In this document: piece by piece, positions 47,908-56,342 of the stretch | Layout: every line of letters begins with the position of its first letter | Numbering within the stretch: position 1 is the first letter of the stretch | Assembly: GCF_024362695.1 (NCBI RefSeq) | Contig: NW_026063240.1 | Location: forward strand, 620,001 to 684,000 | Length of the DNA stretch: 64,000 nucleotides | Source: Pectinophora gossypiella | Lineage: Eukaryota; Arthropoda; Insecta; Lepidoptera; Gelechiidae | Direction of reading: 5' to 3' | The notes under the pieces: model-generated | What the model saw: only the letters and a program-made list of their open reading frames with translations | What the model was told of the DNA's origin: nothing | The model's database searches: none | Position numbers and translations under genes: made by a program

Positions 47908-49072
47908 TTGTTTATGGGCGCGGGCGCCGCCTGCCCGGTCGCCGACGAGAAGGACGTATTATTGTCATTCGCCGCAGTGCCCCCTTGGTGTTGGCGCTTT
48001 CGCCGCCCGCGAATACGGGCGGGGCACGGGGTTGGGCTACGGCGGGCGAAATTCGCCCCTCCGTAAGCCCTGTGTCAAATCCGGTGTTGCCGCCGGCGAG
48101 GTCGAAGCCGTCGATAGTGACGGCTGCCCTCAAGCCGGCGGACTGGGTCAGTCCAGTGCTGGGACCGCATCCTCGTCGAGCTCCTCCACCTCTACTAGCT
48201 CGCGAGGATACGGTTTCCAGTCGGGTGGGCGCGCGTAGTATGGAGCCAGATTCCGTAGGTGCACGAAATCTGACTCGTCCGCGCGCGCGAACATCCTGGT
48301 CGAGAGCTTGGAGATCCAAGGTCTCGACTTTAAGGTCCCTCCGAATAACCTCGTTGCGGACAAATCTCGGCGCGTCCGCGATGATACGCAACGCCTTGGA
48401 CTGCTGGGCCCGCAGTCTTTGGAGATTGGTCTCTGAGACTAATGCGTACCACGCGGGGGCGGCATAGGTAAGCCGTGACCTGATGTACGCCTTATACACG
48501 CCGAGCTTCATGCGCAGCGGGAGACTCGAGCGGAGAATGGGCCGGAGCAAAGCAGTGGCAGCCCCTGCCTGTCCGACCACATTCTTCGCGTGCTGGGCCA
48601 TGGTGAGGTGACGGTCTATGGTCACGCCCAGGTATTTAGCCTGGTTTGACCACCCGATCTCCTCACCATGCAGCGTCAGATTCGGGGGATCCAGCCGACC
48701 ACGCCCCACGGTGATCGCTTGGGTTTTACCCACGTTCACCGACAATCTCCACTTTGCCAGCCAGGCAGGGAGGGCATCCAGTGAACGCTGCATCTTCTTC
48801 GCGGCGTGCCTGAGGTTCAAGGACGTCGAGAAGAAGGCAGCGTCGTCGGCGTATAACGCCAACTTGGAGCCTCCCTCCACAGGGATATCATCTGTGTACC
48901 TGGAGTAGCAAACCGGAGAAAGGCAGCTACCCTGGGGAACTCCCGCAGCGATTGGACGGACTTGGGAGAGGGCGCCTTCCACTGCCACCTGGAAGCGCCT
49001 GTTCTCTAAGAAGGTGGCCACAGTCTTAACGACTCGCCGAGGAGTCGTAGACGTGGACAGCTTGTACACCAA
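47908..49072 (-). pseudogene. LINE D (Jockey-like) ORF2, C-terminal half
   Basis: The minus strand gives the second half of a reverse transcriptase: LVYKLSTSTTPRRVVK, RPIAAGVPQGSCLSPV, LALYADDAAFF as the active site, and SNQAKYLGVTIDRHLTMAQH, ending in an R/P-rich tail with the stop at 47912-47914. Almost no 3' UTR follows. It joins the N-terminal half (from 52157) once the errantivirus fragment is removed, though a few codons are missing at the junction. High GC and strongly biased codons set it apart from the AT-rich LINEs around it. Confidence 0.87.
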
Positions 49073-49192
49073 GTATAGTGTACCTACTACTTATATGTTA
49101 TTGTGTATCTTATTGTTCCATATATACTCTTGGTTATTCATTAATAAATCAGTATTGATTCGGACTCCAGGCTTTCAATTGCTCTTTCCCTA

Positions 49193-49210
49193 TATGGCGA
49201 CCCTGCCTCG
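49193..49210 (+). promoter_or_regulatory. Errantivirus primer-binding site
   Basis: TATGGCGACCCTGCCTCG follows the presumed LTR end; TGGCGACC is a common errantivirus primer-site start. The LTR boundary is inferred, because no second LTR is present for comparison. Confidence 0.55.
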
Positions 49211-49378
49211 CCGTTGCGGGGAGTGTCATGTTACGCGAACTCGCGACGGATAGAATTGTTTATTGAAATATAGCGCAATAATATTTTTTTTTTATTTTTA
49301 TTATTTTTTTTATTTATTTATGTAATACAAACAATTTTAGAACTTTTACCTGCTGTGGATCAAGGATATAACATCATA

Positions 49379-49663
49379 ATGGGAAAAGAACAGTCAAAAC
49401 CGGTGCAGAGCAATTCTGATGGCAGGAGCAACACGTTCGCGACCCAGGTGGGCTACGAGAACAAGATGGAGGTCAACAGCACTTTAGTCTTGGGACATCT
49501 CGGCCAAATCAACATCTCTGTCATGATCTTCGTAACAATCATTGGAATAGCATTTCTACTCGTCTTCATCCGGTACCTCAACGCTTGTCTGAATAAGCGT
49601 ATAGAGCAGAGAGCGCAAGCAATCACTTTCAGGCGGAGGAACATCGAGGCAGAAAACGTGTAA
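49379..49663 (+). CDS. Small N-myristoylated single-pass membrane protein in errantivirus leader
   Basis: A 94-residue frame from the ATG at 49379 lies between the primer-binding site and gag (50059). It starts MGKEQSKP, a match to the N-myristoylation pattern MGxxxS. A polar segment with NST and NIS sites precedes a hydrophobic segment (residues about 46-66, ISVMIFVTIIGIAFLLVF). A basic tail follows (NKRIEQRAQ, FRRRN). It has no homology to gag or pol. Its place is unusual: env of errantiviruses is downstream of pol. Small acylated single-pass proteins of this shape include fusion-associated proteins of reoviruses, but that is a likeness of layout only. The frame is intact within an otherwise broken element. 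Confidence 0.65.
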   Translation: MGKEQSKPVQSNSDGRSNTFATQVGYENKMEVNSTLVLGHLGQINISVMIFVTIIGIAFLLVFIRYLNACLNKRIEQRAQAITFRRRNIEAENV

Positions 49664-50058
49664 GCGGAGTTGGATGTTACAACAGCAGGGGAGAGTCCAG
49701 TTGGAGTCCAGGAGGTGTCGATGTCCACAAGGAGAGACATTATGCGGAACTGTAAATGTGCGAAATATAAGTGTGGTATTTAAAAATAATAAAGGACAAG
49801 TGCGCGTAAATTATAAAAGTGAAGTGCCGTATCCATTGAGCAGAGTTGGACACGTTGCGCGGGGACATCGATGCGTTAAAACGATGAGCGGATATTAGAG
49901 GTATATTAAGATCATGATAAAATTACAGTTTAAAAGTATAACCAGTGCTAGGAGAAAATAAACAAAGTAAATGCCTATATATAGTTTATATCAAAATAAG
50001 TAAGAAGATAACTATCTATATATCATACCGTTATTATTAATATGCATCTTAGTTATTA

Positions 50059-51220
50059 ATGGCGCTAGAATTGCGTACAATATATAAGGAGTTAAAAGGA
50101 ATTAGAGAATATTTAATAAAAGAAGGAAAACGTAGATACATTAAAGGAAAAGCTGAGGCTAAGTTAAATGAAGCAAATTTAATTATAGAAAAATTAAGTA
50201 AATCAGTGAAAATATTCTCTAGTTTCATAACTGAAGGTAAATTAAGTAACGAAGATATATCTAAGGGTCAGGCTCTTATAGATAAGATAAATGCATTATA
50301 TAATGAAATAAGGAATTTGTGTGTGAAACCTAGCACTAGTGATACTTCGGATAACGAGTCAGGAAGTGAGGGAACTGCAAATATGGCGTCATTTGATTTA
50401 AAAACTGCGGCAAACTTGCTGCCAGTAATGAATGATGACAAACTCGTCACATTACAATTATTAGATGCCATTGAATTATATGATACTATGTTAAAGGACG
50501 AGGATAAAACCCATTTAATCAATTTTGTATTAAAAACAAGGTTATCTTATGGTGCTAAGTTGAGATGAAATGGAAGTTACACGTCTATAGAATCGTTACT
50601 GTGTGACATGCGGAGACATCTTTTGACTAAAAAGTCCGATACAGCTTTGCAAACACGTCTTCAAAGTGTCAGGCAGAATAATCGCTCAATTACCGATTTC
50701 GGAGCGGAGGTAGAGCGATTATTCGCCGATTTAACGATTTCACAGGCAGATGGCAACTCGGAGAACTACAAAGTCCTAAAACCAATTAATGAGAGGAATG
50801 CTATAAAAAGGTTTTCAGACGGGCTACGCGATCAAAGGTTAAGCACCATTATAACGGCCCGCAACTTCACGTCCTTGAAGGATGCCATCCGCACGGCGCA
50901 GGACGAGGAGATGTCTTCTCCGGCGCCAGCCGTGATGCACTACCGGAGAGGTAGGTCACAAGGACGAGGCCGCGGCGCGCGAGACCCTGCCGTGGGAATT
51001 ACCAACGTGGACGTGGTTACCAACATAAACCAGGTAATTTTCAACATCATAATAATTATAATTCGTCCCGAGGGAATTCGTTTCGTGGAAGCCGAGCTCG
51101 TGGCAGAGGACAGCCTTATATGAATCGCAGGTCAAATCAGGTCAACGTCATAGATGAGCAACGTGAATCATTCACAGTAGACGTCGAAGATAGAAACCTG
51201 AATCAGTTTTTTCGAGCATG
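50059..51220 (+). pseudogene. Errantivirus gag, broken
   Basis: The gag frame starts at the ATG at 50059. It has a helical N-terminal part, an acidic S/E/D linker (about residue 95), then a capsid part including NLLPVMND, a block typical of errantivirus gag. A TGA at 50566-50568 interrupts the frame; the same frame continues from 50569 to about 50980, where a shift moves the G/R-rich nucleocapsid-like tail into another frame, ending about 51220. There is no zinc knuckle, as is usual for these elements. Confidence 0.8.
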
Positions 51221-51245
51221 ACCAATTATGTTATTGCAACAACAT

Positions 51246-52156
51246 CAACTCAGTTCAGTTCAGCATATCTAATGTTACATTTAATTGGCTAATTGACACG
51301 GGTGCAACGCTCTCAGTTGTTAAGTATGAAACATTGCAACAAATGAGTCAATCGTATTACGAAGAGCGTATAGACATAACAGGAATAGGTGGCAACTTGA
51401 CATCGGAAGGCTACGTTTATTTAAAACTAAATTACAATGGCAGAGAATTTTTGCACAAATTTTATGTGTTCAAAAATTTGAGTTGTAACGGAAACGGTAT
51501 TATAGGTCAGGATTTTTTGAGCAAATATAAATGCTTATTAGATTTTGAATTAAATACACTAACTTTGAATCATGGACAGCCAATAGTAATACCTTTGCGA
51601 ATGGGTCGAGTTGGTTATAATAATTATTTATCAGTACCGCCAAGATGCGAAAAGATATATTACGTAAAAACTTTAGAAGAGGGAGATTGTGTGATGGAAA
51701 GCAGAGAGTTATGTGAGGGTGTGTTTCTAGCTGGAATGGTAGTATCAGTGCGAGATGGATTGGTACCTATTAAAATTCTAAACACACGGGAAGAAGAAGT
51801 GAAATTAAGTTATTTTAATATTGATTTGGAATGTTTGGATAAGTATGAGTTGTGTACTTTTGAAAAAGATATCGTGAATGCGGAAAGAGTGAAAAAGTTG
51901 TTTTCGTTACTGGAACTAGGTCATTTGCAGGATTATGAAAGAAGTGAAATTGAGAAAATTTGCGCAAAATTTCCAGATGTATTTTATATTCCGGGCGATA
52001 AGTTAGGCTTTACTAATGTAGGTGTACAAAAAATACATCTGAAAGAAAATGCAACTCCTGTTTATTCCAAACCATATAGGTTACCACACTCGCAAAAAGC
52101 TGAAATAGACAGACAGATAAAAAAGATGCTGGAAGACGATATAATAGAAGAAGCGG
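51246..52156 (+). pseudogene. Errantivirus pol, protease and start of reverse transcriptase
   Basis: The frame contains the protease motif LIDTGATLS (about 51290), GIIGQDFLSKY, then the connection to the reverse transcriptase (KPYRLPHSQKAEIDRQIKKM). It ends at 52156, where LINE D resumes, so the polymerase active site and everything downstream are missing. The remaining codons to 52224 belong to the antisense of LINE D. Confidence 0.82.
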
Positions 52157-53916
52157 ATGCCATACGCGGTCGAACGCCTTCTCCATGTCAAGGAATACTG
52201 CTACGGTGGTCTCCCTCTTATTGAGGCCCGCCGTCAGATCGTGCAGCACCCTTGACAGTTGAAGGGTCGTGGAGTGCTCGGCTCGAAAGCCGAATTGCTC
52301 CTCACGTGGCATGATGTGGGGTATCATGTGACGGAGAAGAAGTCTCTCAAACACCTTGCTGATGTTCGATAGCAAGGTGATTGGTCGATAGCTCTCAGGC
52401 TTTAGGATATTCTTCCCGGGCTTGGGGAGCATAATGACTCGCCCAAGCTTCCAGCAGTCCGGAAAGTGACCCGTCCGTGTGATGCCATTATAAATGCGCG
52501 TCACCGCTGCGACTGAACGCGGGGGTAGGTGACGCAACATTTCGTTCGTAATGCCATCTGGACCGGGAGCCTTCCGGAGCGGAGTCCGCCTCAGCGCCCG
52601 GAGCACCTGTCCGGGCGTGAAGACAACGGGGTCCTCATCAGGGGCTATCGGACGACCGAAATAGCCCGCTAGATTTCGGGAGACTTCTTCTTCGTCGTGG
52701 TCGGCGCCTGGGTTCGGCCTGAATTGGCTCTCCAGACACTCGGCGAAGATCTCGGCTCGATCCTCAGCTCTAAAACGGGGAGTCCCGTCCTGAGCGAGGA
52801 GAGGTCGCACTGGTGTCGGCTTCCCGGAGAGCTGTCGACACAGTCTGTGGATGCCGGTCCAATCCTCGCCGGCTGAATCGATGGTGAATTGCCAAGAGTC
52901 AGCGGAGGCACCATCGAGCGCGGCCGAGATCTTCTCGGCCAGCGCGTTCAGCCGGGACTTCATGGTGGGGCAACGCGTGGTATTCCACTGCTTACGGAGT
53001 CGCCTCTTTTCCGCGAGCATGTCTGTGATATGCTTCGGCGTGGGAGGAGCGGCCCCCGGTTTGGGGGCTTCGAGCGTGGCATGCTGCAATGCCCGCTGGA
53101 CTGTAGAGGCGAACTCGGTTGCCAACTCGTCGACATCCGTGGGCGTCGAGACTGGTCGCATGGGAGTATTCTCTACCATGTACTGGCCGAATTTGTCCCA
53201 GGAGTACTTCCGCCGCGGCGGCAGCAGCCTCGTCCTGGTGGGATGGTCTGTGATAACCATCAAGACGGGTTGATGGTCGGAGCCTGTGTGATAGTCTAGT
53301 GTCTCAACGGTGGGATCGGGCCGGAGCCCCTTGACCACCGCGAGGTCTATCACATCTGGGAGATGAGCGAGGTTGTGCGGGTAGTGGGTCGGGGTCTCCG
53401 GTCCCAGAACCACATATCCGCCCCCGTGGGCGTTATCGAACAGACGCCGTCCATTTGGACAGGTCCTCGTGGAATTCCAACCAATGTGCTTGCAGTTCCA
53501 GTCACCGGCCGCGATCGTTGGCCCCGGGCTGTCCAGAAGTTTCTGGACGTCCGCGAGGACAAGGGGCGTAGCCGGCGGCTTGTAAACCGCAAACACACGT
53601 GTTGGGACGTCTCCGAGCGCGATCTCAACTCCCAGGGCGTAGATCGACTGAAGACTAGCATCAGATGGCAGAGCCTGGTGCACCAATCTTCTTCTCACCA
53701 AGACGGCTAGGCCTCGAAAGGCGTGACCGAGGTCACTGAGCTCGTCCTTCCGGTATACGAAGAAGTTGGGGATCTTCAGCCGATCCGCGCCACTCAGTTT
53801 AGTCTCTGAGATCAGGGCGACATCAACGTTCTGTTCCCTCAGGAGAACGCGAAGAAGACCTATCTTTTTAGATAGGCCTTCGGCGTTCCAATGAAGGACT
53901 CTTAACTGCGTGAATG
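52157..53916 (-). pseudogene. LINE D (Jockey-like) ORF2, endonuclease and first half of reverse transcriptase
   Basis: The minus-strand frame runs from VTFTQLRVLHWNAEGLSKK (endonuclease start, just after the ORF1 stop) through VALISETKL, AVYKPPATP, AAGDWNCKHIGWNS and GSDHQPVLM, then the reverse transcriptase: KAPGPDGITNEML, SYRPITLLSNISKVFERLL, FGFRAEHSTTLQL and FLDMEKAFDRVWH, where the errantivirus fragment cuts it. No ATG lies near the start: the frame passes the ORF1 stop region directly, so ORF2 may depend on reinitiation or frameshifting. Strong GC bias matches the other half. Confidence 0.9.
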
Positions 53917-54182
53917 TTACGCAGCTAAGAGTCTATTCATCCCGTCCAAAAGCACTGGGACAGGATCGAGATCCTGCTCCAGGGCCTTCAGGACGTCCTG
54001 GAACACCCCCATGGCGACCAACAGCACTGCCCTCTTGGCAGTGGCTGGGGCGCCGGTGCTGGCCGGCTTCCCCTTCCCCTGGCTTGGGGCGGGGGGCCGG
54101 ACGGCGGGGACTTTGGGAGGAGCAGACGTTGATACCGCCGGCTCCTTTGGCTGCTGTCGCGGCGGGATTTGGGGCGGAGTGT
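53917..54182 (-). CDS. LINE D ORF1, C-terminal fragment
   Basis: The minus strand frame PPQIPPRQQPKEPAVSTSAP continues through a proline/alanine/lysine-rich part to AVLLVAMGVFQDVLKALEQD and GMNRLLAA, stopping at 53917-53919. The stop overlaps the ORF2 frame. The N-terminus is missing: at 54182 the sequence changes to an RTE-like fragment. A different frame here (ending at 53933-53935) is longer but joins unrelated sequence and is not believed. Confidence 0.65.
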
Positions 54183-54240
54183 TTCAGACTGTCGAAAGCC
54201 TTGGAGTAGTCCACAAAAGCTACATACAGTGGCTTATTAT
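54183..54240 (-). mobile_element. Tiny reverse transcriptase fragment of another LINE
   Basis: The minus strand encodes PLYVAFVDYSKAFDSLKH, the domain A block of an RTE-like reverse transcriptase. Nothing of that element is seen on either side; the piece joins LINE D ORF1 directly. It may be a captured or recombined scrap. Confidence 0.6.
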
Positions 54241-54330
54241 ATACGATAAATTAATTTAAATAATTAAGAACTACGAGAGCTAATTTGTTTACAACTTAAC
54301 CGTAGGGTTGCCAGAGCAAAAAAAAAAAAA
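54241..54330 (-). other. Probable 5' end of LINE C
   Basis: Minus strand: a T-run, GCTCTGGCAACCCTACGG and AT-rich sequence between the GCTAT duplication and the scrap at 54240. It is placed where the LINE C 5' end should be. The N-terminal half of ORF1 is not seen, so some of LINE C was probably deleted. Confidence 0.4.
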
Positions 54331-54335
54331 GGCTA
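54331..54335. repeat. Target-site duplication of LINE C, right copy (GCTAT)
   Basis: Partner of 22028-22032; BEL-1 coding sequence resumes directly to the right. Confidence 0.8.
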
Positions 54336-55684
54336 TATCGGCCACATTCAAGCTGGTAGGTACATATCGCCACTCACTCATTTTTGACAGCTCGTCGAAT
54401 CCAGTATAAAACAGTGCTTGAGTCACTCCAATAGATTTTTTTTTCCGGCTTCATATTTTGTTCTTTTATTATGGTATACGCTAATCTCGTAGCCATAACC
54501 GCGGCTTGCAGTTCTAACCGCGGCACAGAGACATGTTTAACTGGGGTCACTCTACATTTACTTGAAATGAATGCTATCTCGGCGCGTCCGTTGTTATTTA
54601 TCCAACGCCAGTAAGCAGCGGCGCACATTGCTTCTTAGAAGCGTCACAAAATATATGTAATTGTAGATTTGTATAGCAGCGAGGCTCAGCCGGTCGAGTA
54701 AACAAAACACGAGGTAACGGCAGGCGGCGGCGGCGGCGCGGGCGCAGCACAGTGGGGCGGCGGCCGCTGCCGCGCGCTATTAAGTACATGTGTCCTCAGC
54801 GTATCTTCTGTCTCGCTCGCTCTCACTGCTGCCGCGTAGTGTCTAGGCAGGCGTATTTTATTTATGTTTTTTAACATTTCAAGCCATTTCACCCATTTAG
54901 CGAATATTTCATTGGGTATTGCGTCATCCTATTGTATTCCGGACTTCCAAGTGTCTTGTAACATTATTTTCCCCTTGATAGTAAACGGTGATAAGAAACC
55001 GTAAACATCAAATAGCGACATAATCACTCGTAGCATTTCTCGCTTAGTTGGTACTTGTTGACCACTGATAATAGGCTCAGGGATGCGTTTGAATGACACA
55101 TCAAAACTTAGGGCGTCTTCTTTAGGAAAGTATATTAAGCCCAATGTCCGTTCGCCGTCATAGGGTTGCTCTATTTTAAACCTTACTGCAAAGGGAGTTA
55201 AGGTCTCTTTTGGCAAACTATTCATAATTTGTTTCGCTGTTACTAGTCCAGTTTCTGATTTCAAAACCACCTTGTTTATGAATGAAAGTGACTTGTCTTA
55301 TCAACTCAACAGCTGATTGCTCATCAGGGAAACTGTCGATATAGTCATCCATATAGTACTGTTTATATATAGCTGTGGTGGCATAGTGGACTCATATCGT
55401 TGCGCATTTTTATTTTTAATAAACTGTGCGATAAAGGGCGAACAGTTTGCGCCGAAAATCAGGGATGTCATCGCACAAGTCTTCAGTTGTCCATTGTTGT
55501 CTTTCCATAAGAATCGTAGTGAGTTTTGATCTTCTTGTAAAATCTTTATGCGTAAAAACATATCACGAATATCGCCGGTTATTGCGAACTGGTTTTCTCT
55601 AAATCGTAGCATTATGCCATATAAGGACTGTGTTGGAGGCGATGGTCGCTCCGGTAAATAAAACTCTTCGATATGTTAAAGTGG
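54336..55684 (-). pseudogene. BEL-1 pol, reverse transcriptase and RNase H part (right half of split element)
   Basis: From right to left on the minus strand: PTQSLYGIMLRFRENQFAIT, GDIRDMFLRIKI, then (in a shifted frame) YYMDDYIDSFPDEQS with the catalytic YMDD, GGFEIRNWTSNSE, a frame with VRFKIEQPYDGERTLGLIYF and LFDVYGFLSPFTIKGK, FAKWVKWLEMLKN, LQLHIFCDASKKQ (RNase H), PRLELQAAVMATRLAY, WSDSSTVLYWIRR, and NVADIA at the LINE C junction. There are several frameshifts and a TGAG insertion near 54380. The stretch 54700-54785 is very GC-rich and looks like an inserted simple sequence (poly-proline frame). Gag and protease of this element are not found to the right. Confidence 0.85.
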
Positions 55685-56258
55685 ACTGTATTAGAATTAA
55701 GAACTAGGAAATATTTACATAAAGTTAGGAGATATAAGAAAACGTGCCTCGTCGGCAAAGTCCGTGGCGTAAAGTCCCGTAATATTGCCATAGGACAAAA
55801 TATTACAGTAAAAATAATATAGACCTTGATGTTGCCAACATGCTGCGGCCTCACAGAATATGACTTATTTTTAAATTGAAGCAATTAACCTTTTAAAGCA
55901 CAACTTATAGAGTAGAATATCAAACTATTAAAGACATACTACTGAAGTGAAGCTAATCAATTCAATGTAAAACATTCATTTTAATGTATTCTATGAAGCA
56001 CATGAATAACATTTCTTTTAAGTTAAGTGAAAAACAATCTAGTGAAAACTTTAGACACATAAGTACAAATAGTAACCTTTTACATCTGATACAATGCCTT
56101 TATATAAGTTAAAGAAAAACTATCAACCAGAGTATAGATGTACAACAGTTTTAAGAATTGTTATTATTAAAAGAGAAAACATTACATCTCATAACAATAT
56201 TTGTAAGAAAAACTGTTTGCAAAATGAAAACATTAAAATAATAATTTTATGTAACTTA
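55685..56258. other. Unassigned AT-rich region
   Basis: No reading frame with recognisable content. The part 55740-55860 has more GC (GTGCCTCGTCGGCAAAGTCC) and may be a repeat I do not know. The remainder is plain AT-rich sequence. Confidence 0.5.
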
Positions 56259-56289
56259 TCCATACTAATATTATAAATGCGAAAGTAAC

Positions 56290-56342
<53 letters not shown>

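Larger units (their letters stand above)
49073..52156 (+). mobile_element. Errantivirus-like (endogenous retrovirus-type Gypsy) fragment
   Basis: It lies inside LINE D. About 120 bp of probable LTR end (49073-49192) are followed by TGGCGACCCTGCC, a likely primer-binding site, then a small membrane-protein frame, gag and the beginning of pol. It stops in the reverse transcriptase at 52156, so there is no 3' LTR, integrase or env. The gag and protease features match lepidopteran errantiviruses such as TED in type. It is defective: gag has an in-frame TGA and a frameshift. Confidence 0.8.
22033..54330 (-). mobile_element. LINE C, diverged CR1-like LINE split into many pieces
   Basis: A single LINE on the minus strand is reconstructed from pieces that align in order with the LINE B ORF2 protein: 22291-22566, 24205-24704, 24903-26190, 36644-37151 and 43673-43954, plus an ORF1 esterase piece at 47581-47907. 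The 3' end (22033-22060) has AATAAAGATATTTTTGAATT. The 5' end is probably the T-run then GCTCTGGCAACCC at about 54230-54330. Insertions sit at 22567, 24705, 26191, 37152, 43955 and 47908. LINE C is a relative of LINE A/B but clearly diverged from them, and has its own frameshifts near 22545, 25290 and 36765. Confidence 0.82.

Noticed and set aside
49073..49130. TATA next to the left errantivirus boundary as a target duplication
   Set aside because: No matching TATA at the right boundary (52156); the element is truncated there, so a duplication cannot be claimed.
53933..54214. 93-codon frame starting MDYSKAFDSLK
   Set aside because: It joins an RTE scrap to the wrong frame of LINE D ORF1; the adjacent frame has the coherent ORF1 ending.
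55612..55884. 90-codon minus-strand frame upstream of BEL-1 reverse transcriptase
   Set aside because: Only the part below about 55680 relates to BEL-1 and in another frame; the rest has no recognisable content.
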